A program made the position numbers and the translations under genes. Source: Armatimonadota bacterium (GTDB lineage: Bacteria > Armatimonadota > Fimbriimonadia > Fimbriimonadales > Fimbriimonadaceae). Taken from it: 5,454 bases of DNA. Positions 1 through 5,454 of the stretch are shown here, in pieces. Numbering within the stretch: the first letter of the stretch is position 1; each line of letters opens with the position of its first letter. The stretch is taken from NCBI GenBank assembly GCA_023423495.1, contig JAFAFM010000309.1:1-5454 (forward strand), in the 5' to 3' direction. The notes under the pieces are model-generated. The model made no database searches and had not been told where the DNA came from. It saw only the letters and a program-made list of their open reading frames with translations.

Positions 1-1
1 T

Positions 2-577
2 CTTTATGCTGATGAGCTCGAATTTGACGCCAAGGCTTTTCGTGAGCAAGGTGGCAGTGGCTGGCGGATTCGCAAAAACGCCTTGATGACCCGCGCCGAC
101 GGTTCAGAAGTAATTCAACTTAAGGAAGGCGCATGGCCGCCCGATATTCCCAGCGCGTCCTTTTCCGTGGGAGACCTACTCAGCAAAAACCTCAAATCCT
201 TTGAGACGTTAAGCATGCGGGAGCTGGGACAGGTGATCGAAAAGAACGAGAAGGCGATCCAAACCCCCGGAGCACAGACGTTGTCACCAAAGGAATTGCG
301 CAACTATCAGTACGGATACTGGAATAAGATCGCGCTGCCCTTGGCGGCTATTATCTTTGGGACGCTAGGAGCCGCGCTTGGTATTCGAAACCATCGGTCC
401 GGCACGGCAACTGGATTTGCGCTGGCGGTTGCAATTATCTTCGGCTACTTCACGATCGCTAACTTTATGAATGTTTGGGCCCTCAATGGGGCAATTCCCG
501 CTTACGTAGCAAGTTTCACACCCATTGCGATAGGCTTTATTGCATCGGTCGTAATTATCTGGCGAAGGAATGCCTAA
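2..577 (+). CDS. LptF/LptG-family LPS export permease, C-terminal part (5' end outside window)
   Basis: The reading frame is open from the left edge, so this is the 3' part of a longer gene, about 191 codons. The TTG/ATG at 83-88 lies inside the protein and is not a credible start. LptF and LptG are inner-membrane subunits that, with the LptB ATPase, extract lipopolysaccharide and pass it to the periplasmic bridge. The visible part begins with the end of the periplasmic beta-rich domain (LEFDAKAF, then GWRIRKNALM), followed by the family's SMRELGQVIEK segment and a conserved YWNKIALPLAAIIFGTLG helix. Two more hydrophobic helices follow (around nt 413-475 and 495-565) and the protein ends in RRNA. 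Three C-terminal helices after a periplasmic domain match the second half of the YjgP/YjgQ fold. Whether it is LptF, LptG or a single fused-role paralogue cannot be decided from this half. Its last 8 nt overlap the next gene. Confidence 0.9.
   Translation, partial: LYADELEFDAKAFREQGGSGWRIRKNALMTRADGSEVIQLKEGAWPPDIPSASFSVGDLLSKNLKSFETLSMRELGQVIEKNEKAIQTPGAQTLSPKELRNYQYGYWNKIALPLAAIIFGTLGAALGIRNHRSGTATGFALAVAIIFGYFTIANFMNVWALNGAIPAYVASFTPIAIGFIASVVIIWRRNA
565..569 (+). promoter_or_regulatory. Unusually placed Shine-Dalgarno AAGGA directly abutting the DUF3084 start
   Basis: AAGGA touches the ATG at 570 with no spacer, which is too close for normal initiation. The upstream permease stops at 575-577, so the start lies 8 nt inside it. 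Coupled re-initiation by ribosomes ending the permease is the likely mechanism (inference). The next in-frame ATG (618) would cut the first membrane helix in half, so 570 is still the preferred start. Confidence 0.45.
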
Positions 578-2096
578 CCAAACCACGGATTTCATCCCGT
601 ATCTGTTTTTAGCCGCGATGATCGTCATCGGCGGTTTGGTGGCATTTGTCGCTGACGGTATGGGCCGCAAGATCGGTAAAAAGCGACTGTCCTTTCTCGG
701 TCTGCGACCCCGTTACACAGCCACTTTGATCACCGTCGGAGCGGGTGTGCTTATCCCGATTCTTACAATCGGAGCGATTTACTTGCTGAGCAGCGAGGTC
801 CGAGAGTGGATACGTGAGGGGCGCGGCGCAATTGAGAACGCCCGCCGATATCAATCCATCGCGGACGATCGGGCCAAAGAAGTCGACGAATTGGAGCGGA
901 AAGAATCGGAGCTTCAATCTCGGAACAAGGGCTTGAGTGCCCGGAATGATAAGTTGGCGAGCCAATTGTCGACCTATGAAGACCAGGTTGCGGATGCCCG
1001 TCAGAAGGTGAAAGCCTCCGAGTCGCTCGTCAAGGTTGCAAGGTCGAGGTCGGCGACATTGCAGGGCAAGTTGGATGAGACAAACCGAGAGATATCCAAC
1101 AAAGAGAAGGAAATCAATCAGACGCAGGCGCTTCTGCGCGCCGGAAAGGGCGAACTCGCCAAACTCCAAGGAACTTTTAACACCGCCAACCAGCAGTTTC
1201 GTGAGATTAATAGCCGGGCGATTGAACTCGACCGCCAGAATAGCGACCTGGAAAAGAAGCTCAATTCCCTGCAATCCGATCTGGGCAATTTGCAAGCGCA
1301 AAAGGTTGAGTTCGAGGGCCAGATTTCCTCCTATAAGGAGTCGGTTCAGGCGTACCAGGACTCAATCCGAGAGTACAACGCCAAGATCGAAGATCTCAGA
1401 CAGGAGGCTGAAGGTCTTTCCCGCGTGTTCCAAAGCAGCTTCATGTCCAGCCGGACGCGTCCCATGATTTTTGAGGCATCGCAAGAGGTGGCACGAGTGC
1501 AGCTTCCTCCTTCACTATCACCGGTTGCTGCCCGAAATGCCTTCTACGACCTACTTCAACGGTCTCGGCTGGAAGCAATTGAGAAGAAGGCCCGTTCGAC
1601 TCCCAATTTGCCATCCGCCGGCCTTAGCCCGCGGCAGCTAAACGGCCGGATTGTCAGTGAGGCGGAACAAGAAGAAAGCATTATCCGAGCTATCACAGCT
1701 CAGCGGAATGAGCTGGTCTTCATTGCCCGGTCATTCTTCAACGCCTTTGAAGGCGAATACGTGCTGCTAGAGTTTGTCGCGTACCGAAACCGCAAGGTCT
1801 ACGATGCGAACCAGCTAATCATCGAGAGGCGGGTGGACGGTCGGAAGACGGAAGTCGAGATCCTGAATCAGATTCAGGACTTCGTAAGCACCAATGTCCG
1901 AGCGCAAGCTCTCAAGGACGGGATGATTCCGCCGTCGGGTAGGTCCGGCCAATTGGGCACCATCGAGGAAGCGGAACTACTTGACCTGATCAGCGAGATC
2001 AAGTCCTACAACCAATCCGTTCGCCTGCAGGCGTTGGCGAAGTCCGAAATCAACGCCGGTGATCAGCTTAAGCTCACGTTCAGAGTGAGGCTCTGA
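570..2096 (+). CDS. DUF3084 family membrane-anchored coiled-coil protein
   Basis: 508 aa of unknown biochemical function. Residues about 10-28 and 50-73 form two membrane helices joined by a basic loop with the family signature KIGKKRLSFLGLRPRYTA. The many Arg/Lys residues in that loop should keep it cytoplasmic, placing both the N terminus and the long C-terminal part in the periplasm (inference from the positive-inside rule). Residues about 85-290 are a long Glu/Lys/Gln-rich region with heptad-like spacing, a coiled coil. Residues about 297-508 form a globular end, with QEVARVQLPPSLSP, then a segment ending RNRKVYDANQLII, and a final AGDQLKLTF that resembles the AGPLKIEL-type ending I recall from cyanobacterial DUF3084 proteins. 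Length and domain order fit the family. It overlaps the LptF/G permease gene by 8 nt and is followed one base later by the RuvC-like gene. A structural or scaffolding role in the envelope is plausible but unproven. Confidence 0.88.
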   Translation: MPNQTTDFIPYLFLAAMIVIGGLVAFVADGMGRKIGKKRLSFLGLRPRYTATLITVGAGVLIPILTIGAIYLLSSEVREWIREGRGAIENARRYQSIADDRAKEVDELERKESELQSRNKGLSARNDKLASQLSTYEDQVADARQKVKASESLVKVARSRSATLQGKLDETNREISNKEKEINQTQALLRAGKGELAKLQGTFNTANQQFREINSRAIELDRQNSDLEKKLNSLQSDLGNLQAQKVEFEGQISSYKESVQAYQDSIREYNAKIEDLRQEAEGLSRVFQSSFMSSRTRPMIFEASQEVARVQLPPSLSPVAARNAFYDLLQRSRLEAIEKKARSTPNLPSAGLSPRQLNGRIVSEAEQEESIIRAITAQRNELVFIARSFFNAFEGEYVLLEFVAYRNRKVYDANQLIIERRVDGRKTEVEILNQIQDFVSTNVRAQALKDGMIPPSGRSGQLGTIEEAELLDLISEIKSYNQSVRLQALAKSEINAGDQLKLTFRVRL

Positions 2097-2097
2097 C

Positions 2098-2514
2098 ATG
2101 ACCGAAAAAACGGTACTCGCGATAGACCCCGGAACCTCCAAATGCGGCATGGTTTTGGTAAAGCGAAGCGCGGATCAAAAGCTCAATTTGCTCTGGCGGG
2201 CGATTGCTCCGGTGGACGAGCTTGAAAAATTTCTCGATGAGGCGCATGATGTTGGTGGCTATTCGCTGGTGATCATCGGCAGCGGCACAAAAAGTCAAAA
2301 GATCGTGCACCGGGTCCGGGAGAAGTATCCGAGCATGGGCTTGCTGGTGGTGGACGAAAAGGACACCACGTGGCAAGCAAGAGAGAGATATTGGGTTCAC
2401 AACAAACGACGAGGGTGGAGGAAACTTCTCCCAAGTACGATGCAGGTGCCTCCGGAACCGGTCGATGACTTTGTCGCCCTGATTTTGGCGGAGCGCGTGT
2501 TGTTGGAGGCCTAG
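2098..2514 (+). CDS. RuvC/YqgF-like RNase H-fold nuclease (putative Holliday junction resolvase or pre-16S rRNA nuclease)
   Basis: 138 aa, the usual size of YqgF-type proteins. It opens with a beta strand and the catalytic motif AIDPGTSKCGMVL (Asp10, Lys15, Gly17). A second strand, LVIIGSGTKSQ, occupies the place of the YqgF VVGLP motif. VDEKDTTWQARERYW (Asp86-Glu87) matches the DERxTTxxA motif, and PVDDFVALILAERVL (Asp123/Asp124) supplies the C-terminal acid. The acidic set expected for two-metal hydrolysis is therefore complete. The ARERYW...GWRKLLPS...VPPEPVDD stretch resembles a cyanobacterial RuvC-like family more than E. coli YqgF (from memory). Substrate, four-way junction DNA or rRNA precursor, cannot be told from sequence. 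The start is well supported: GTGAGG at 2085-2090 lies 7 nt upstream of the ATG, which comes one base after the DUF3084 stop (TGAcATG), implying coupled translation. Confidence 0.82.
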   Translation: MTEKTVLAIDPGTSKCGMVLVKRSADQKLNLLWRAIAPVDELEKFLDEAHDVGGYSLVIIGSGTKSQKIVHRVREKYPSMGLLVVDEKDTTWQARERYWVHNKRRGWRKLLPSTMQVPPEPVDDFVALILAERVLLEA

Positions 2515-2564
2515 AGGTTCGTCAGGCTGATCCAACGATTCGTCTGAGAACAAAGGTATCGAGC

Positions 2565-2912
2565 ATGGAAAGCAGCATTCAAAAAGGAACGATTGCGAAA
2601 TGGCTGGAAAGGCCGGTCTTATCCGAAACGGTACTGCTCGCCTTGCTTTGTATGCTTGATTTGGGCTCGACGATTGTCCTCGTTAAGCTCGGTATAGCGA
2701 AAGAAGCCAACCCCATTCTCAGTCCATACCTTGGACACAGCGTGGGAGCCTTCGTTGCCGCGAAGACCTTTTTGTCAGTCGCTCCCTTGGTTGGAATTGA
2801 GATGCTTGGGTGGCTGAAACCTGGCTTGGCGAAGCTGGCGATTCGTGCTGGTTTGATTGGGTACATCGCCGTTTACGTATTCGGTTCACTAAAGATCCAT
2901 GATCTCTTATAG
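2565..2912 (+). CDS. Small DUF5658-like three-helix membrane protein
   Basis: 115 aa with a short polar N terminus and three hydrophobic segments at about residues 21-41, 58-80 and 90-108. The stretch MLDLGSTIVLVKLGIAKEAN followed by PIL matches the hallmark of the DUF5658 family: an Asp early in helix 1, a Ser/Thr-Thr/Ile pair, then Gly...EANP at the helix end. A lysine in helix 2 (AAKTFL) also fits the family. Function is unknown. There is no signal peptide or enzyme motif. AAAGGT at 2552-2557, 7 nt before the ATG, supports the start. It lies 50 bp after the RuvC-like gene and 45 bp before typA on the same strand, so it may be cotranscribed with either. Nothing in the sequence ties it functionally to its neighbours. 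Confidence 0.72.
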   Translation: MESSIQKGTIAKWLERPVLSETVLLALLCMLDLGSTIVLVKLGIAKEANPILSPYLGHSVGAFVAAKTFLSVAPLVGIEMLGWLKPGLAKLAIRAGLIGYIAVYVFGSLKIHDLL

Positions 2913-2945
2913 GCCCTTGTAACAGACTCAAAAAGGGGCGAAAGG

Positions 2946-2951
2946 TACACT
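2946..2951 (+). promoter_or_regulatory. Candidate -10 element for a leaderless typA transcript
   Basis: TACACT fits the TAnnnT -10 pattern and ends 6 bases before the typA ATG. With usual spacing, transcription would start exactly at the A of that ATG (2958). No convincing -35 box is present: TTGTAA at 2917-2922 is 23 bp away. A weak AAAGGT (2941-2946) also precedes the ATG, with its AGG core 12 nt upstream, longer than normal for ribosome binding. Leaderless genes driven by such an element are known in Deinococcota and Actinobacteria; use here is inference. Confidence 0.3.
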
Positions 2952-2957
2952 ATTTAA

Positions 2958-4787
2958 ATGCCCTCCCATATCCGCAACATAGGGATAATTGCGCACGTCG
3001 ACCACGGCAAAACGACGTTGGTTGATGCCATTTTTAAACAGGCGGGCATCTTTCGCGAGAATCAACACATGGCTGAAAGAGTCATGGACAGCAACGACCT
3101 GGAACGTGAAAAGGGAATTACGATCCTTTCCAAGGTTGCGAGTGTCCACTACCGCGACTACAAAATCAACATCGTCGATACTCCTGGCCACGCTGACTTC
3201 GGTGGTGAAGTTGAGCGAGTGCTCAGCATGGTAGACGGCGTTCTCTTGGTTATCGACGCCAACGAAGGGCCGATGCCCCAAACGCGATTCGTCCTGAAGA
3301 AGGCTTTCCAAAACGGATTGAAGCCGATTGTTTTCATCAACAAAATCGATCGCGAGAACGCCCGTCCGCTGCATGCGTACGACAAGGCGATCGATCTGTT
3401 CATAGACCTCGGCGCGAACGAGGACGACTTGTTCTTTCCGCACCTCTACGGAAGCGGAGCATCCGGCTATGCCCGGGTTTCGCCCGACGGCAGCGAGAAG
3501 GACATGCGGGAGCTGTTCGAAATGATCGTCAACGCCGTACCGCCCCCCAAGGTGGAGTCGGAGGGCGCGTTCCAACTGCAAGTCAATAATCTGGACTACA
3601 GCGAATACCTGGGCCGAATGTTCGGCGGAAAGGTCTTGCGTGGAACGGTCAAGGTTGGCGATCGCGTGGAAATGCTTCGCGATGGCTCGGAGAAGAAGAC
3701 GGCGTTCAACGTGACCAAGCTTTGGACATACGAAGGCATTCAGCTCAAAGAAGTCGAGTCTGTAGCTGCGGGCGAAATCGCGATGTTGGCGGGCTTGGAT
3801 AACGTGCTTATTTCGGACACGATCGCCCACGTCGATACCTCTCAGCCGTTAAGCGCCATCAAAGTCGAGCCAAGCACGCTCTCGATGAACTTCTACGCGA
3901 ACAATTCGCCGTTGGCGGGCAAAGATGGCGGCAAGTTCCTTACCATCCATAAGATTCGGGAGCGAATCGAGAAAGAAGAAGCCGTCAGTGTGAGCGTCAA
4001 AATTGACCCGGATGCTCCAGCGGACACCGTGAAGACCCAAGCGCGCGGGGAACTTCAGCTTGCCATCCTCATCGAGACCATGCGCCGAGAAGGATACGAG
4101 ATGCAAATCTCCCGTCCGCAAGTCATCTACAAAAAGGAAGGCAACGATGTTCTGGAGCCGTCCGAGATTGCGACCCTCGAGTGTCCGGAGGACGCCGTTG
4201 GTTCGGTGATGGAAGAAATGAGTCGCAGAAAGGGCGAGCTTCTCGACATGCGCAAGAACGATAACGGGACGACTTCTTTGGACTATTCGATCCCCACCCG
4301 CGGGCTTATCGGTTTCCGCTCGCTATTTCTCACGCTCACACGCGGTTTGGGCCTGATTTCCTCCTTGTTCGATGGCTACAAGGCTTACAAGGGTGAGGTC
4401 GTGAGTCGAACTGTTGGATCCTTGATCGTCAAGGATCCCGGGAAACTGACTCGCTACGCTTATGAGGATATCCAGGAGCGAGGAGCCCTGTTTTATCCCG
4501 TGGGGACTGAAGTGTACGGCGGAATGATCGTTGGAGCATGCAGCCGGGATGAGGACATGGTGGTGAACGCAACCAAAGAGAAGGCCGCCACAAACATGCG
4601 CTCCTCCACTTCCGACACCACGACGGTTTTGGATCCTCATAAGGACTTTTCCCTGGAACAAGCGCTTAGCTGGCTGCGAGAAGATGAGCTCTTAGAGGTG
4701 ACTCCAAAACAGCTCCGATTCCGGAAGAAAATCTTGGATCATAGCGAGCGGCGCGTGGCTGAACGCAGAAGCGAAGTGCTCGTCTAA
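2958..4787 (+). CDS. typA: Translational GTPase TypA/BipA
   Basis: 609 aa, full length for the family. This ribosome-binding GTPase of the EF-G/LepA superfamily acts in the cytoplasm and assists 50S assembly and growth under cold or other stress. All GTPase motifs are visible: G1 AHVDHGKTT (12-20), switch I EKGITI (51-56), G3 [14 protein letters not shown] (74-87), G4 NKID (128-131) and G5 GSGASGYA (165-172). G5 uses Ser-Gly where E. coli-type proteins have Ser-Ala. The beta-barrel domain follows from about 200, then the EF-G-like domain with [20 protein letters not shown] (362-381). The TypA-specific C-terminal domain contains [19 protein letters not shown] (445-463), ATNMRSS (544-550) and [14 protein letters not shown] (580-593). 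The absence of an EF-G domain IV, together with these motifs, separates it from EF-G, LepA and Tet(M)-type proteins. The ATG at 2958 places the P-loop at the normal distance from the N terminus. It may be transcribed from its own leaderless promoter or by readthrough. Confidence 0.97.
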   Translation: MPSHIRNIGIIAHVDHGKTTLVDAIFKQAGIFRENQHMAERVMDSNDLEREKGITILSKVASVHYRDYKINIVDTPGHADFGGEVERVLSMVDGVLLVIDANEGPMPQTRFVLKKAFQNGLKPIVFINKIDRENARPLHAYDKAIDLFIDLGANEDDLFFPHLYGSGASGYARVSPDGSEKDMRELFEMIVNAVPPPKVESEGAFQLQVNNLDYSEYLGRMFGGKVLRGTVKVGDRVEMLRDGSEKKTAFNVTKLWTYEGIQLKEVESVAAGEIAMLAGLDNVLISDTIAHVDTSQPLSAIKVEPSTLSMNFYANNSPLAGKDGGKFLTIHKIRERIEKEEAVSVSVKIDPDAPADTVKTQARGELQLAILIETMRREGYEMQISRPQVIYKKEGNDVLEPSEIATLECPEDAVGSVMEEMSRRKGELLDMRKNDNGTTSLDYSIPTRGLIGFRSLFLTLTRGLGLISSLFDGYKAYKGEVVSRTVGSLIVKDPGKLTRYAYEDIQERGALFYPVGTEVYGGMIVGACSRDEDMVVNATKEKAATNMRSSTSDTTTVLDPHKDFSLEQALSWLREDELLEVTPKQLRFRKKILDHSERRVAERRSEVLV

Positions 4788-4792
4788 AGCTC

Positions 4793-4801
4793 TGGTAGAA
4801 T
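4793..4801 (+). promoter_or_regulatory. Extended -10 promoter for tRNA-Pro
   Basis: TGGTAGAAT is a TGn-extended -10 with TAGAAT, one mismatch from TATAAT. No good -35 is visible (GAAGTG at a 17-bp spacing), as is common for extended -10 promoters. It lies wholly in the 22-bp gap between the typA stop and the tRNA. Predicted transcription start is about G4808, two bases before the mature tRNA 5' end. The call rests on motif match and position only. Confidence 0.5.
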
Positions 4802-4806
4802 GAAAG

Positions 4807-4885
4807 GGTCGGGGCGTGGCGCAGTTTGGTAGCGCGCTTCGCTGGGGGTGAAGAGGTCGCAGGTTCGAATCCTGTCGCCCCGACC
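4807..4885. repeat. Perfect 10-bp inverted repeat extending the tRNA acceptor stem
   Basis: GGTCGGGGCG at 4807-4816 is the exact reverse complement of CGCCCCGACC at 4876-4885. Seven of the pairs are the normal acceptor stem of tRNA-Pro. The three outer pairs join leader bases G-3, G-2 and U-1 to C75, C74 and A73. On the minus strand the same arms could form a strong stem at the 3' end of any deoB readthrough transcript, followed by a short pyrimidine stretch (CTTTC). Confidence 0.8.
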
Positions 4886-4886
4886 A
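4810..4886 (+). tRNA. tRNA-Pro, anticodon GGG, CCA encoded
   Basis: A full cloverleaf can be folded by eye. The acceptor stem CGGGGCG/CGCCCCG (4810-4816 with 4876-4882) starts with C1-G72, typical of bacterial tRNA-Pro. U8 and G9 follow, then D stem GCGC/GCGC (4819-4822, 4832-4835) with loop AGTTTGGTA. The anticodon stem CTTCG/TGAAG (4837-4841, 4849-4853) has one G-U pair; the loop CTGGGGG gives anticodon GGG at 4844-4846, followed by G37, the base expected in tRNA-Pro for m1G. The variable loop is AGGTC. T arm GCAGG/CCTGT carries loop TTCGAAT. Discriminator A73 and CCA are at 4883-4886. It reads CCC and CCU codons. The gene begins 22 bp after typA and probably has its own promoter, although readthrough from typA is also possible because no terminator separates them. 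Confidence 0.96.
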
Positions 4887-4897
4887 ATTTCCACACT

Positions 4898-5454
4898 TCA
4901 GCTCAGAAGGTTTTGCCCCCGATCCCAAGGCACTCCGAGATGGTCGGCAACAGTTTTCCCGATCGCCATCATGCCTTCCACGTCGCCTGCAGACCCTGGC
5001 TTGACACGCTCACCGCAAATAGCGAATGGCACGTATTCCCGCGAATGATCGGTGGAGGCATCGGTAGGGTCGTTGCCATGATCCGCGGTGAAGATTAATA
5101 AGTCTTCTTGCCGAAGTTGGGAGATCAGCCGTTCGGCCGTTTTGTCGAATCGCTCCAAGCACTTGGCGAATCCTGATGGATCGTTACGGTGACCGTAGAG
5201 CATGTCGAAGTCTTCAAAGTTGGCGAAGATGAACTGGGCATCGGATTCAAGCGCTTCCCAGAGGGCAACCTCATGCTCGGAGTTGCTCTGAGTCCGTTTT
5301 ACTTTTCGGAAGCCGCGACCGTCAAACAGCTCCGGTACCACGCCGATTCCGTAAACATCTCCAATTTCGTCGACCAGGTTTGGCTCTGGCGTTAATGGAA
5401 AGTCCTTCCGGCGATCAGTCCGCTTGAAGTCACCCGGTCCAGACCCAAGGAAGT
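4898..5454 (-). CDS. deoB: Phosphopentomutase DeoB, C-terminal half (5' end outside window)
   Basis: About 184 codons, open to the right edge of the window; full-length DeoB is roughly 390 aa, so about half is present. The GTG at 5339-5341 is an internal valine: upstream codons continue the family sequence (GSGPGDFKRTDRRKDFPLTP, then VYGIG). DeoB interconverts (deoxy)ribose 1-phosphate and 5-phosphate in nucleoside salvage, in the cytoplasm, as a two-metal alkaline-phosphatase-fold enzyme. Metal ligands known from the Bacillus cereus enzyme are conserved: Asp and His in DFDMLYGHRND (D286/H291 equivalents), Asp-His in FTADHGNDPTD (D327/H328) and His in TDHSREYVP (H339), at exactly the expected mutual spacing. 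The C terminus GKTVADHLGVP is also typical. The catalytic Thr region lies outside the window. The stop codon (TGA, complement of 4898-4900) is 11 bp from the convergent tRNA-Pro. No other nucleoside-salvage gene is in view. Confidence 0.95.
   Translation of the reverse strand, partial: FLGSGPGDFKRTDRRKDFPLTPEPNLVDEIGDVYGIGVVPELFDGRGFRKVKRTQSNSEHEVALWEALESDAQFIFANFEDFDMLYGHRNDPSGFAKCLERFDKTAERLISQLRQEDLLIFTADHGNDPTDASTDHSREYVPFAICGERVKPGSAGDVEGMMAIGKTVADHLGVPWDRGQNLLS

Noticed and set aside
609..1301. 230-codon open frame on the minus strand opposite DUF3084
   Set aside because: It mirrors the coiled-coil codon pattern of the real gene. It has no motif or credible context.
1036..1467. 143-codon + strand frame inside DUF3084, very rich in Arg
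   Set aside because: This is an out-of-frame reading of the coiled coil; its biased Arg/Ser/Pro content is typical of a shadow frame.
2515..2564. 50-bp gap with a short TCAGGCTGA palindrome and two TTCGTC copies
   Set aside because: The repeats are short enough to occur by chance, and no promoter or terminator pattern is clear.
2913..2939. Stem GCCCTT / AAGGGGC between the DUF5658-like gene and typA
   Set aside because: It has a bulged base, a 14-nt loop and no T-run after it. Not convincing as a terminator or a regulatory RNA.
2928..3830. 300-codon open frame on the minus strand opposite typA
   Set aside because: It is fully antisense to the most conserved part of typA. Long antisense frames opposite translational GTPases are a known annotation artefact, and the translation shows no recognisable domain.
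4860..4886. tRNA 3' end as an attachment site for an integrated element
   Set aside because: Housekeeping genes lie directly on both sides; there is no integrase and no duplicated tRNA 3' end in the window.
4896..4914. Possible + strand terminator CTTC-AGCTCA-GAAG then GTTTTG
   Set aside because: The stem is only 4 bp with two GC pairs and the T-tract is 4 long and interrupted. It also lies within the deoB end. Too weak to call.
4666..4928. Minus-strand peptides reading ATGFEPATS and RQDSNLRP
   Set aside because: These are the classic false proteins obtained by translating a tRNA gene in antisense. The real feature is tRNA-Pro.
4826..5098. + strand frames across the tRNA and deoB
   Set aside because: They start inside the tRNA (EEVAGSNPVAPTN and RSQVRILSPRP are typical tRNA translations) and continue antisense to deoB.

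Overview
The window looks like an ordinary chromosomal stretch of a diderm (LPS-type outer membrane) bacterium of moderate to slightly high GC. The mixture of an LptF/LptG permease, a DUF3084 coiled-coil membrane protein and a RuvC/YqgF-like nuclease of the type found in cyanobacteria, in an otherwise non-cyanobacterial setting, suggests Armatimonadota (Fimbriimonadia-like) or a relative. That placement is inference from protein flavour only. There is no sign of a transposon, prophage, plasmid function or CRISPR array.

Layout, left to right. Five genes run on the + strand: the 3' end of an LptF/LptG permease (2-577), a DUF3084 protein (570-2096, overlapping the permease by 8 nt), a small RuvC/YqgF-like nuclease (2098-2514, one base after the DUF3084 stop), a three-helix DUF5658 membrane protein (2565-2912) and the ribosome-associated GTPase TypA/BipA (2958-4787). 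The first three are so tightly packed that they must be one transcriptional unit. DUF5658 and typA may be part of it, although typA has a possible leaderless promoter of its own. A tRNA-Pro(GGG) with encoded CCA follows at 4810-4886, preceded by an extended -10 promoter. The minus strand then carries the C-terminal half of phosphopentomutase DeoB (4898-5454), convergent with the tRNA and only 11 bp from it.

Functionally, the left end points to envelope biogenesis: LPS transport plus a membrane-anchored coiled coil predicted to face the periplasm. The middle and right hold information-processing and housekeeping genes (nuclease, ribosome GTPase, tRNA) and nucleoside salvage (DeoB). The points most worth a second look are the LptFG/DUF3084/RuvC-like gene block, the predicted leaderless start of typA, and the tRNA-Pro gene. 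The tRNA-Pro precursor is predicted to have a leader of about 2 nt that can pair with the 3' ACC end, and the gene sits tail to tail with deoB with no room for a normal terminator. There is no gene-free stretch longer than 300 bases.
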